A stretch of DNA of 19,751 bases from Clostridia bacterium. Lineage in GTDB: Bacteria; Bacillota_A; Clostridia; Christensenellales; Aristaeellaceae. Below the pieces are notes generated by a model. It did no database searches, was not told the DNA's origin, and was given only the letters and a program-made list of their open reading frames with translations. A program made the position numbers and the translations under genes. The DNA lies in NCBI GenBank assembly GCA_017412025.1, contig JAFQOY010000130.1, positions 1 through 19,751 on the forward strand, read 5' to 3'. This document shows positions 6,492 through 15,378 of the stretch, one piece after another. How positions within the stretch are numbered: the stretch's first letter is position 1; each line of letters starts with the position of its first letter.

Positions 6492-7352
6492 GTGTCTGAG
6501 GAAATCAAGGCAGGATGTGCACCCAGCGAGTGCGGCACGAAGCCCGCATGCGCCGGCTGCAGTCACAACCATAACAACCAGGCCGCCGAAGCCCCGGCAG
6601 AAAGGCCGCAGCCGAAGGTCCGCAAGGTCATCGGCGTGGTCAGCGGCAAGGGCGGCGTCGGCAAGTCCACCGTCTCCGGTACGCTGGCCGTCATGCTCAG
6701 GCGCATGGGCTACCGCGTAGGCGTGCTGGACGCCGACATCACCGGCCCGTCCGTGCCCAAGATGTTCGGCGTGCACGAGAAGGCCATGGGCGACGGCGAG
6801 TACATCTACCCCGCCGAAACCGCCACCGGCATTGAGGTGATGAGCATCAACCTGCTGCTGGAAAACGACGACACCCCCGTCGTCTGGCGCGGCCCGGTCA
6901 TCGCGGGCGCGGTCAAGCAGTTCTGGGAGGAAGTCGCCTGGGGCGAGCTTGACGTGATGGTGATTGATATGCCTCCGGGAACCGGCGACGTGCCGCTGAC
7001 GGTCTTCCAGAGCATTCCGGTCGACGGCGTCGTCGTCGTCACCACGCCGCAGGACCTGGTGAGCATGATCGTGCGCAAGGCCGTCAACATGGCCGGCATG
7101 ATGAACATCCCGGTGCTCGGCCTGGTGGAAAACATGTCCTACGCCGTCTGCCCCGACTGCGGCAAGAAGCTGGAGATCTTCGGCAAGTCCCGCATCGCGC
7201 AGGAGGCCGCCGAGCTCAGCCTGCCCGTGCTCGCGCAGCTGCCCTTTGATCCGATGACCGCGTCCCTGTGCGACAGGGGCATGATCGAGACGGCGGAAAG
7301 CCCGCTGATGGCGGATGCTGCCGCAGCGCTCGTCGGTCAGGTCGGTCTCTGA
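6492..7352 (+). CDS. mrp: Mrp/NBP35-family iron-sulfur cluster carrier ATPase
   Basis: This 286-residue P-loop ATPase of the Mrp/ApbC/Nbp35 group binds and transfers Fe-S clusters in the cytoplasm. The start is GTG at 6492, with GAAAGGAG (6476-6483) eight bases before it; the TTG at 6474 lies in front of that site and is rejected. A cysteine-rich N-terminal tail (Cys9, 14, 20 and 23) precedes a His/Asn stretch and a Pro-rich linker. The deviant Walker A GKGGVGKST spans residues 52-60, and VLDADITGPSVPKMFG and DMPPGTGDVPLTV follow. The cluster-binding pair is CPDC (Cys220, Cys223). The extra N-terminal cysteines suggest a second cluster site of the Nbp35 kind, though the spacing differs from the eukaryotic protein. 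The gene stands alone and ends at a strong terminator. Confidence 0.95.
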   Translation: MSEEIKAGCAPSECGTKPACAGCSHNHNNQAAEAPAERPQPKVRKVIGVVSGKGGVGKSTVSGTLAVMLRRMGYRVGVLDADITGPSVPKMFGVHEKAMGDGEYIYPAETATGIEVMSINLLLENDDTPVVWRGPVIAGAVKQFWEEVAWGELDVMVIDMPPGTGDVPLTVFQSIPVDGVVVVTTPQDLVSMIVRKAVNMAGMMNIPVLGLVENMSYAVCPDCGKKLEIFGKSRIAQEAAELSLPVLAQLPFDPMTASLCDRGMIETAESPLMADAAAALVGQVGL

Positions 7353-7366
7353 TTCTTTCTTATTTT

Positions 7367-7400
7367 GCCATACAGACCATCGGTCTGTATGGCGTTTTTT
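7367..7400 (+). terminator. Intrinsic terminator of mrp
   Basis: GCCATACAGACC (7367-7378) pairs perfectly with GGTCTGTATGGC (7382-7393) around a 3-base loop. GTTTTTT follows at once. The hairpin begins 14 bases after the mrp stop codon. The opposite strand lacks a T run after the stem, so it acts only on the plus strand. Confidence 0.95.
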
Positions 7401-7488
7401 ATGTCCGCAGCAGCCGGGCGAGACTGAGAGAGGCAGCGGACGCATATGCAGATTCATGTATTTATGCTTCGTTCTTTTGCCAACAGAT
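7401..7488. other. Short spacer between two terminators, no gene seen
   Basis: Eighty-eight bases between the mrp terminator and the next hairpin. A loose pairing of GTCCGC (about 7404) with GCGGAC (about 7436) is possible. I see no open frame with a ribosome site and no RNA family that I recognise. Confidence 0.4.
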
Positions 7489-7524
7489 AAAGGCGATACC
7501 CTTGTCATCGGGTATCGCCTTTTT
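7489..7524. terminator. Terminator hairpin between mrp and the giant surface gene
   Basis: GGCGATACCC (7492-7501) pairs perfectly with GGGTATCGCC (7510-7519), and AAA/TTT flanks extend the stem to 13 bp. On the plus strand five T follow. On the minus strand only TTTATCTGTT follows, so termination of the giant gene (stop at 7544) is plausible but weaker. It also backs up the mrp terminator. Confidence 0.85.
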
Positions 7525-7543
7525 CAGACCTTCCGTCTGTTTG

Positions 7544-10500
7544 TCAGTTGTACTCCGTGAATCCCACGTCGATATTGCGCAGCGTCTGTCCGGAGCTGAT
7601 CCGGATGAGATCGCTCATGCCGGTCTGCGGATCGATATCGCTGTCGATCTCGCCCAGCGGCTCGCCGAAGCGGTACGTGAGCGTACGGTCGCCCTGCGCG
7701 TCCACAGCCAACACATACGTGCCCGGGCGCAGCAGCTCGAAGCTGTAATAGCCGTACCGGTCGCTCCTCGTCTGCGCCGCTTCCTGCAGGCTTCCGTCCG
7801 CCATCACGCGGTACAGCGTCAGACTGACGTCCGGAATCAGCGGCTCACGGTAGTCCTGCAGGCCGTTTCCGTCCTGATCCAGCCATACCGTATCGCCAAG
7901 ACCGCCCGGCAGGATGCCGCCCACGTTCACGTCGCTGCGCTGCATGCCCTGCACCAGCATCATCAGGCCGGTGCTGCCCGCGCTGCCCGGCACAACCGGG
8001 ACGGACGAGCCATTCACCGCGGCGGACTGCTCCGTCAGAAGCATCCCCTCCGGCAGCGTGAAGCGTACGGAATATGCGCCGCTGCGCAGTCGTCTGAACG
8101 CATAGCGGCCCTCGCCGTTCACCGTCGTCCTGGCCAGAACGCTTCCGTTTCCGTCAAGCAGCTCTGCCGTCACGCCGTGCATCGGCTCCTCGCCCGCATC
8201 CCTTGCGCCGCTGACGTCGGCATCCACCCACGCAAAGCCAGAAATCTCCGCCGCGCGGACGACCGCCACGGCCTCCATCTCCATCTGCTGGCCGGCAGCC
8301 AGCACGCATTCCCCGCTCTCGCCCTCCTGCGCGTCCTCGCCGGAAAGCCTGAGTGCAGTTTGCTGCGCAAAGAGCGCGCCGTCGCCAAGGCCATAGCGCA
8401 CGCGGTACACGCCCGGGCGCAGCAGGTCAAAGGCATAGCTGCCGTCCTCGGCCGTGCGCGTGGCCGCCACGACGGTGCCGCCCTGCATGACCGTCACCGC
8501 TGCGCCTGCATAGCCGCTTTCCGTCTCGCCGCACAGGCCGTCCTCGTTTTCATCGACGATCACCCGTCCGCTCAGCCGCGCCGGGGTGATTGCGCCGACG
8601 ATCAGGCCGCTTCGATCCTGGCCCATCTCAAGGGTAAACGCATCCGTCGAGGCGACGCCGGTGTCCACGTCTGCAATCGCGCCCGCGCCGCTGCGCGTAA
8701 AGATCATGCCATCGGGCAGCGTCACGCGGACGGCATATTCGCCCTGGCGGACAAAGCCGATCGCATAGCGTCCCTCTTCGTCGGTCGTCGTCTGCGCGGC
8801 GGTCTTTCCGTCGCGCGCGCTTACCAGCTCCACAATCGCGCCGCTCACGCCGCGCTCGTCCTCGTTCCTGCGTCCGTCGTATACATCGTCGCTGAACACC
8901 TCGCCGCTAACCGTGCCCACGCCCACAAGGCCGACGTCCATGTAGAGCATATCTGTGCCGGAGACCACGTCAAAGGCGTCGGTCGATGCGGTCAGGCTGT
9001 TTTCCATCGGAACGAAGCTCACGCGCCTTGTTCCGCCGGCCTTCCTTGCAAAGGCATAGCCCGGCTCCGTCTCAAATGTGATCCTCGCCTTACCGGGCAT
9101 CACGCCCTCAAAGGCATACGCGCCGGACGCGTCGGAAACCGTTTCAAACGTCTTTCCGGCGTCCGCGCCGCTGAGCATCTCAAGCCTTGCGGCGACGCCC
9201 GGCATCATCCGGTCATCCGTCTGCCGCCTGCCGTCGTCGTCCTGGTCGTACCAGACATAGCCGCCCACGCGCGCAGGCGTCAGCGCGCCGATGCGCAGAT
9301 CCGCAATCGAGCCGCCCATAGCCAGCTCGCCAAGGTCGATCATCACGCTGCTGCCATCGCCGATGGAAGCGAGCGAATCGCCGCCCTCCGCCGTAAAGAC
9401 ATAGCCCTCCGGCAGCGTAACCTGAAGCATGTATTCGCCCGGCATCAGCGCGTCAAAGGCAAATCCGCCGCTGCGGATGGTCGTCGTTTCGGCAATCACG
9501 CTGCCTCTGCCGTCGCAAAGAGCGACTGCAGCGCCGCGCAGGCCTTCCTCGCCCGTCCGCATGAATCCATCGTAATCGGTATCCAGCCAGACGCTGCCGC
9601 TGACGCTGCCCTGCGTGAGCACGCCGAAGCCGATGTTTTCCACCTTCACGCCGCCCAGCACGGTGAACGCGCCGGTATACGCGCGGCCGCTGCGCATCTC
9701 CTGAATCGGCAGCGCACTTCCGGCCAGCGCGCCGGAGAACACGTGCGCCTGCGGCGCTTCCGCGCGCAGCACATACGTGCCCGGGCGCAGGCGGTCCAGA
9801 ACAAACCTGCCCTGCGCGTCCGTCTTGACGGTGGTGATGATCGTCCTTCCGGCGCTGTTCATCAGGCTGACCGCCACATCCGCAACGCCTTCTTCATCCT
9901 CACCAATCACACCGTCGGCGTCCCTGTCAAGGAAGATCACGCCGCTCATCGTGCTCAGCCGCACGACGCCCGCATCCGCAGCGTCCGCCGCGGAGCCTCC
10001 CGTCACGGAGATCAGGCGCGTCGTGGATACCGGCTCGTCGCTCTCCTGCACGCCGCCGCGCGCAGCCGTGCGCTCGGTGCCGGAGAAGCCGCAGCCGTCC
10101 TCCGCCGTGAAGCGGACGCGGTAGCGCCCGGGCGCAAGGCCCTCAAACGCATAGCTTCCGTCCACTACGGTTCTCGTCTCGGCCAGCGTTTCGCCTCCGG
10201 CGGAGAGCAGCTCCACCTTCGCCCCTTCGCAGACGGCTTCCTCGTCGTCCGCCTGCGCGTCCGCGTCGTCATCATAATACACCACGCCGGAAATCGAGCC
10301 GGAGAGCATCGCGCCGATGTACAGATTCAGTCCGCTCTGGCCCATGCTCAGGGAGAACGGCAGGCTTCTGCCCGTGCTCTCCGCGCTCTGGGGCACTTCC
10401 GAGACGGGATAGGTCGTCGACGCAGGATCGACCTGCTTCGTCGCGCGCCACTGGCCCGGCATCTCATAGGCGATCACATATTCGCCCGGGCTGATCCCTG

Positions 10501-11650
10501 CGAATACGACAGCGCCCTCTTCGTTGGTTCTGTAGGTGATTTCCTCCGCGTCCTCGCCGTTTTCAAGGCGGATCAGCGAGATATTCACGTCCTCGAGCAT
10601 CTCTTCATAGACGCCCTTCTGGCCGTCATACTGCGTATCCCTGAATACGAACACGGACATCTGCGCCGGAATCGTCACGCCGGCGTCCACGTTCTCCATC
10701 CGCTGTCCCGGAAGCAGCGTGAAGGGTCTGGTGCTTCCGCTCTGGGATACCGCGCCATAGACCTGCGAATCCCTGCCGTAGCGGGTAAACGCCCACTGTC
10801 CGTCCAGCTCAAAGAGCACGCTGTACTCGCCCGTGAGCAGCCCCTCAAACGCATACGCGCCGCCGACGTCCGTCACGGTCTGCGCGATCTGCTCGGTATG
10901 GCCGTCCGCCGCACGCAGCAGCACCACGCGCACGCCCTCCAGCGCCTTTGCGCCCTCGCTAAGCGCGCCGTCTCCGTCGTCGTCGATGCGTACAGCGCCG
11001 CTGACGGTCGCTTCCTTCGCCAGCAGCAGCGCGCCAAATTCGACCGTGTCGCCCGGGGCCAGCGTCATCCGCCTGTCAATCCGGCCGCCCTTCGCCTCCG
11101 CGCACAGGTAATGCTCCGGAAGCTGAATGGATACCTCATAATCGCCCGGCAGAATGCGGCTGAAGGCAAACGCGCCCATGCCGTCCGTCACGCTGACGTA
11201 CGGCTCATCGTCCTCAGAGGCGTCCGCCGCACGCAACTCCACGCTCAGCCCGGCAAAGCCGGTCTGTCCGTCCTCGGCCGTCTGCTCCCATATGCTGCCC
11301 TGCAGCGCGGAAGCATAGATACAGCCTGCATTCATGACGTAATCCGTGTGGTCGCCGTCGATCACGATCGTGCTGCTCCTGCCGTAGCGGGAATCCTTCA
11401 CGCCGCTGATCACATGCTCGCTGTAGAGGGAGCCGCTGGAGAAGACCACACGCTCCCCTGCGTCAAACTCAACCGTATATTCGCCGCCGGAAACCGCCCT
11501 GAATGCATAGCTGCCGTCCGTGCCCGTGCGGCAGGCGTCCACCACGTCGCCGCTGCTGGCGATCAGAGACACGTTCAGGCCCGCATAACGGCCCGTTTCT
11601 TCTGCATCCAGCACGCCGTCCGCGTCCTCGTCAAAGAACGCGACGCCGCT
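7544..11650 (-). repeat. Twelve SdrD-B-like protein modules (residues 1224-2591 of the giant protein)
   Basis: Each unit has an acidic, EF-hand-like loop near its start, for example DEDADGVLDAEE, DRDADGVIGEDEE, DTDYDGFMRTGEE and DQDDDGRRQTDD. A conserved strand, such as DGSYAFEGLAPGRYRVRF, lies about 45 residues later. In SdrD these loops bind calcium and stiffen the rod. The second unit, which begins GSIWEQTAEDGQTG, has lost most acidic positions. The units share sequence at protein level but not as long identical DNA repeats, which points to old duplication or selection against recombination. Confidence 0.85.
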
Positions 11651-14600
11651 GATGTATCCGTCCCGGCCCTCGCAGACCGTCGTGAACACGCCGTCCGCCT
11701 GCATCACAAACGGAGTCGTCTTCTCCTGACTGCGCTTAAGCACGATCATCTCAGACGAGGCGGACGTCCTGTAGGCAAAGCTGCCGTGCACGGAGGCCTG
11801 CGCGCGCATGTTCACGTCGCCCTCGGCGCTCGCCTGCACGCTCAGCGTGATCTGGCCCGGCGTAAAGCCGCCGGATACGGCCTCCTCGCCCGTTTCCGCA
11901 TTCAGGTAGGTGATGCGCACAGCGCTGATATCGTCCTTAACATCGGCAAGGCTCACGGCGGTCGGCCCCATGAGCACGTCCGTCATCCTCGCGTCGGAGG
12001 GCTGCCAGCCGCCGCCCCGCAGGCAGTATTCCACCCGGGCGGCATACGGCGTGCCCGCCGGATCGCCCGTACCGGAGAGGACGACGCTCAGGATGTTCGT
12101 CCGCTCCTCGCCCTGCGCATGGACGCCGATCTCGGCCGTCGCACGCAGCAGGGTTTCGCCCGCGGAAAGCGCGCCGGTATCCGCCGTTACCAGCGTCATG
12201 CCCTGCTCGCGCGCCGCATAAATATCGCCGATCAGATCAAGCTCCGGCCCGTCGGGCACGGGAACGGCCGCCATCTTCGCCTGCGTGACCATGCCGCCGC
12301 GCGTGAGATACGGCTCAATGACGACGTCCACGGCAGGCTGCAGCGCGTAGCCCGGCGCAGCCTCAACCTGCTCAAGCACATACCGGCCCACGGGGATGGC
12401 CATCGCATTGCGGTAGGCCGTATCGCCCATCACAAAGGAGAGCGTCTCTTCTCCCGTGCGCGCATCCCTGAGCGCAAAGCTGCCGCCCTCAAGGTGCAGC
12501 CCCGTCCGCGCGTCAAGCTGCTCAAGCTCAAAGAAGCCCCTGTCGCTGGAGACCGCGCACTCAAGCGTCTGATCCTCGCCCGCGCGCAGCACGACCTCGT
12601 AGAACGCCGCGTCCTCGCCGAAGCCCTGCGCCTTGCTCATCTCGTGCAGGTAATACGTCGTACCGTCCACAGCCGCCGGAAGCTTCAGGCTTCCCGCCCT
12701 GCCGGACGCCATCTGCTCCGGCGTCACATTGGCCCACACCGTCAGCTGAGCGGAGGCGGAGGGATACGGCTTCATGCCGCCGTCTTCCATCGTGTACACG
12801 CCATATTCGCCCGCAAGCGGCACGACATAGGTATTGAGCGCATCGTCAAACGTCAGGCCCGTCTTGCTCACGCTGAGCACCGCATATTCCTCCAGCGGCA
12901 CGTCGACGGCAGCAATCTCGCCGCCCTCCACGTTCACCATGCGCTCATCGGCAAGCGTGAAGCCCTCCGGAATCTGCGTCTGCCTGAGGATATAGGTACC
13001 GGAAACAAGGCCGCCCGCGTAGTACGCGCCGTCCTGGTTCGTCAATTCATGCGCTTTGCCGCGCGCATCAAGCAGCACGAAGCGCACCTGCGCCAGCTGC
13101 TCGTCGCTCAGGCTGCCGCCGGTCAGCCTCACCTTCACGCCGCCCAGCGCGTCCATGAACGTCAGTTCGCCGGAAACGCTCTGCGTGTTCTCCACCGTGA
13201 AGCGAAGCGCCGCGGGCGCGCGCACGCCGCTTTCCAGCTTCCTGTCGTCCGCCTTGGCGACATATTCGCCGGGCGCAAGGCGGATGGAGGCCATGCCGTC
13301 CGCGCCGGAAACCAGATCGCTGCCGATGCTGCGCATCTGCCTGCCGTCCTCTTCAAGGCGGTAAAGCTCCACCTTCACGCCGCTCATCGCGCTGACGCTG
13401 CGCCTGCCGAATACGTCAAGGCTCTGCATGTTCACCTCGAGGGTGACCATGCCATGCGTCGGATGCGCCATCTGCACGGCGGCCGCCTCGCCGGCCATGA
13501 CGACGGCGGTCTGCGTCGGCGCAGCGTCATGCCCCTGCGGAGAGACCCTGGTTTCTATCGTCACCTCGCCCGGAGCCAGCAGCGCGGATACGGCCATGCC
13601 GTCCCCGTCGCACTCGGCTTCGCTGCGCTTTCCGCTGCCGTCCGTGATCGTATAGCGCGCACCGGGCGCCGGTTCGCCGTTTTCATCCACGGACGCAATG
13701 CGGATTCTGGCCTGGCTGGACGGGAACACGACGGCCTCCTCATAGGAGGGAAGCGTGAACGGCGCGGAAACAGGCTGGACGCCCAGCTTCTCCGCCCGGC
13801 GCTCATCCATGCGCAGCGCATACGTGCCGCTGAGCGCCTCCACTTCCGTTTCACCGTCCTTCGCCTGCAGCGACGAGACGACCTCGCCCTGAACATCCAG
13901 CAGCTTAAGGTCAAGGGATGCATCGATGTGTGTTTCGCTCTTTTCGCCCTGGTCGTCGATCGTCTGCGCCATCAGCGCAAACGTCTGTCTCTCGCGGGTC
14001 AGCAGGTCAATTTCAATCTGTGCCGTCTGTCCGGCCTGCACGGCAATGGCGAGCGACAGCGGATCGCCGCTCTGCTGTGCGCAGACGGCCTCGCCGGTCT
14101 GCATGCCCTGCGGCACGATCAGCTCTTCAATATAGTATTCGCCCCCGTCAAGCGGATCGCTGACCGCCATGCCCTCGGCATCCAGCGGATAGGGACCGTA
14201 CTTTTTGTTCTTTTCGCCGCCGCGCAGCGTCACGCTGCCGCCGGTGATCGCCCTTTCGCTCTGCGCAAGCACCACGATGCGGCCCGTCGTCTGCCTTGCA
14301 GACAGCTCGATCATCGTCGTGGAGCCGCTGGATACGATCATCTGGCCGTACTCAAGCGGCATCTCCAGCGCTTCCTTCCCCTCATAGCTAAGGCGCACAT
14401 CGTAGGTTCCCTCCATCAGGGAAGCATGCGCCCTGCCCTCCGCGTCCGTTCGGATGGTCAGGGGCGCGTCAAGCAGCGCGCCGCTGATCTCCATGGACAC
14501 GTCTTCAAGCGGCAGCTTTCTGAACTGCGCGTTGTCGTCAATCACCTCAAGCGTCATCAGCAGCTGCACGGAGCCCGCCGCCGGATGCTCAAAATGCACA

Positions 14601-15319
14601 TGCATGCGGCTGGCCATTTCAGAGGAAATCTCCGCCGCCGTCTGCGCAGCGCCGTTGACCAGAATGCTCTGCGCGGCAAACACGCCCTCGGGCAGATCGG
14701 TCTGCTCAAGGGTATAACGCTGCGCCTTTTCGCACAGAAGGACGGCTCTTCCCGCTTCGTCGGTGACCAGCGTCTGCACACTGCCGTCCTCGCCCGCCGC
14801 GCGTATGCGCACGCCTTCAATGGGCGTCTGAAGCGAATCGGCAGCCGTCACGACGATCTGTCCGGCCATCGCATTGGAGACGACAATCTCTCCCCCGTCA
14901 ACCGGAATCAGCGTTTCACTGTCAAACAGGTAGCCCTGCGGCGCGCTCTCCTGGCGCAGATAATACTCCGCGCCCTGCGGCAGGGTGAACCTCGTCTCCC
15001 CTTCGCCCGTGCGGATGCGCATCTGCTCGCTGGGGTAGAGCGGATTGGCCCACGGACGCACCTCGCCGCTGCCGGAGATGACATACACGCCGAATTCCGC
15101 TCCTGCAAGCGCCTCAACCTTCACCGGGCCGTCGCTTTCGCTTTCAAGCGCTGCGCCCTCCACGCGCAGGCTGATTTCGCCCGCAGCGCTTGAAACCTGC
15201 ATCGCAGGCACATAGATATAATCGCCGATGCGCCTTTCCTCCGCGCAGGCCGTCAGGCCGTTCATCAGCATCACACAGGCGCAGAGCATCGCGCCGCCGA
15301 TTTTCATTCGTCTGTTCAC
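7544..15319 (-). CDS. Giant multidomain surface lipoprotein with SpaA/Cna-B-like and SdrD-B-like repeats
   Basis: This is a 2,591-residue predicted cell-surface protein. GTG at 15319-15317 is chosen because GGAGG (complement of 15327-15331) stands seven bases before it; the in-frame ATG at 15325 lies only one base from that site. The signal peptide ends in L22-T23-A24-C25, a good lipobox, so lipid anchoring at Cys25 is predicted. Residues about 26-1020 hold roughly ten SpaA/Cna-B-like beta-sandwich units, with phrases such as AGAEFGVY, EYYLRQESAPQGYLFDS and GTYILRQTQIPEGFTL. Residues about 1025-1220 are a different linker region. Residues 1224-2591 hold twelve SdrD-B-like units of about 113 residues, each of the pattern SGxVxxDxDxDG, GxxVxLL, DGSYAFxxLxPGxYxVxF. 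The last is the classical GDTVWLDQDGNGLQD form. There is no LPXTG and no C-terminal membrane helix. A role in adhesion or as a surface stalk is inferred. Confidence 0.92.
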   Translation of the reverse strand: MNRRMKIGGAMLCACVMLMNGLTACAEERRIGDYIYVPAMQVSSAAGEISLRVEGAALESESDGPVKVEALAGAEFGVYVISGSGEVRPWANPLYPSEQMRIRTGEGETRFTLPQGAEYYLRQESAPQGYLFDSETLIPVDGGEIVVSNAMAGQIVVTAADSLQTPIEGVRIRAAGEDGSVQTLVTDEAGRAVLLCEKAQRYTLEQTDLPEGVFAAQSILVNGAAQTAAEISSEMASRMHVHFEHPAAGSVQLLMTLEVIDDNAQFRKLPLEDVSMEISGALLDAPLTIRTDAEGRAHASLMEGTYDVRLSYEGKEALEMPLEYGQMIVSSGSTTMIELSARQTTGRIVVLAQSERAITGGSVTLRGGEKNKKYGPYPLDAEGMAVSDPLDGGEYYIEELIVPQGMQTGEAVCAQQSGDPLSLAIAVQAGQTAQIEIDLLTRERQTFALMAQTIDDQGEKSETHIDASLDLKLLDVQGEVVSSLQAKDGETEVEALSGTYALRMDERRAEKLGVQPVSAPFTLPSYEEAVVFPSSQARIRIASVDENGEPAPGARYTITDGSGKRSEAECDGDGMAVSALLAPGEVTIETRVSPQGHDAAPTQTAVVMAGEAAAVQMAHPTHGMVTLEVNMQSLDVFGRRSVSAMSGVKVELYRLEEDGRQMRSIGSDLVSGADGMASIRLAPGEYVAKADDRKLESGVRAPAALRFTVENTQSVSGELTFMDALGGVKVRLTGGSLSDEQLAQVRFVLLDARGKAHELTNQDGAYYAGGLVSGTYILRQTQIPEGFTLADERMVNVEGGEIAAVDVPLEEYAVLSVSKTGLTFDDALNTYVVPLAGEYGVYTMEDGGMKPYPSASAQLTVWANVTPEQMASGRAGSLKLPAAVDGTTYYLHEMSKAQGFGEDAAFYEVVLRAGEDQTLECAVSSDRGFFELEQLDARTGLHLEGGSFALRDARTGEETLSFVMGDTAYRNAMAIPVGRYVLEQVEAAPGYALQPAVDVVIEPYLTRGGMVTQAKMAAVPVPDGPELDLIGDIYAAREQGMTLVTADTGALSAGETLLRATAEIGVHAQGEERTNILSVVLSGTGDPAGTPYAARVEYCLRGGGWQPSDARMTDVLMGPTAVSLADVKDDISAVRITYLNAETGEEAVSGGFTPGQITLSVQASAEGDVNMRAQASVHGSFAYRTSASSEMIVLKRSQEKTTPFVMQADGVFTTVCEGRDGYISGVAFFDEDADGVLDAEETGRYAGLNVSLIASSGDVVDACRTGTDGSYAFRAVSGGEYTVEFDAGERVVFSSGSLYSEHVISGVKDSRYGRSSTIVIDGDHTDYVMNAGCIYASALQGSIWEQTAEDGQTGFAGLSVELRAADASEDDEPYVSVTDGMGAFAFSRILPGDYEVSIQLPEHYLCAEAKGGRIDRRMTLAPGDTVEFGALLLAKEATVSGAVRIDDDGDGALSEGAKALEGVRVVLLRAADGHTEQIAQTVTDVGGAYAFEGLLTGEYSVLFELDGQWAFTRYGRDSQVYGAVSQSGSTRPFTLLPGQRMENVDAGVTIPAQMSVFVFRDTQYDGQKGVYEEMLEDVNISLIRLENGEDAEEITYRTNEEGAVVFAGISPGEYVIAYEMPGQWRATKQVDPASTTYPVSEVPQSAESTGRSLPFSLSMGQSGLNLYIGAMLSGSISGVVYYDDDADAQADDEEAVCEGAKVELLSAGGETLAETRTVVDGSYAFEGLAPGRYRVRFTAEDGCGFSGTERTAARGGVQESDEPVSTTRLISVTGGSAADAADAGVVRLSTMSGVIFLDRDADGVIGEDEEGVADVAVSLMNSAGRTIITTVKTDAQGRFVLDRLRPGTYVLRAEAPQAHVFSGALAGSALPIQEMRSGRAYTGAFTVLGGVKVENIGFGVLTQGSVSGSVWLDTDYDGFMRTGEEGLRGAAVALCDGRGSVIAETTTIRSGGFAFDALMPGEYMLQVTLPEGYVFTAEGGDSLASIGDGSSVMIDLGELAMGGSIADLRIGALTPARVGGYVWYDQDDDGRRQTDDRMMPGVAARLEMLSGADAGKTFETVSDASGAYAFEGVMPGKARITFETEPGYAFARKAGGTRRVSFVPMENSLTASTDAFDVVSGTDMLYMDVGLVGVGTVSGEVFSDDVYDGRRNEDERGVSGAIVELVSARDGKTAAQTTTDEEGRYAIGFVRQGEYAVRVTLPDGMIFTRSGAGAIADVDTGVASTDAFTLEMGQDRSGLIVGAITPARLSGRVIVDENEDGLCGETESGYAGAAVTVMQGGTVVAATRTAEDGSYAFDLLRPGVYRVRYGLGDGALFAQQTALRLSGEDAQEGESGECVLAAGQQMEMEAVAVVRAAEISGFAWVDADVSGARDAGEEPMHGVTAELLDGNGSVLARTTVNGEGRYAFRRLRSGAYSVRFTLPEGMLLTEQSAAVNGSSVPVVPGSAGSTGLMMLVQGMQRSDVNVGGILPGGLGDTVWLDQDGNGLQDYREPLIPDVSLTLYRVMADGSLQEAAQTRSDRYGYYSFELLRPGTYVLAVDAQGDRTLTYRFGEPLGEIDSDIDPQTGMSDLIRISSGQTLRNIDVGFTEYN

Positions 15320-15357
15320 AGTCATTCCTCCGCCAAGCAAGTCACGCTGTATAGAAA

Positions 15358-15377
15358 GCAGAAAACGCTTTTTCTGC
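15358..15377 (-). promoter_or_regulatory. Perfect hairpin in the leader of the giant surface gene
   Basis: GCAGAAAA (15358-15365) and TTTTCTGC (15370-15377) form a perfect 8-bp stem around a 4-base loop, about 40 bases before the start codon. If transcription begins near 15372 the hairpin lies at the extreme 5' end of the mRNA, where it could protect a very long transcript. It could instead be a protein-binding site. Confidence 0.5.
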
Positions 15378-15378
15378 C

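Noticed and set aside
7544..7640. Search for an LPXTG sorting signal or membrane helix at the end of the giant protein
   Set aside because: None is present: the protein ends in the final strand of the last SdrD-B unit and the stop codon is followed by a terminator hairpin.
7268..15193. A continuous 2,641-codon open frame on the plus strand opposite the giant surface gene
   Set aside because: It is a by-product of GC-rich codon use on the minus strand. The translation is rich in Arg, His and Ala, with no domain pattern and no ribosome site, while the minus strand gives clear repeated modules.
7544..15319. A CRISPR-like or DNA-level repeat array in the giant gene
   Set aside because: The periodicity is in the protein. 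Units are about 340 bp with diverged DNA and no short identical repeats with spacers.
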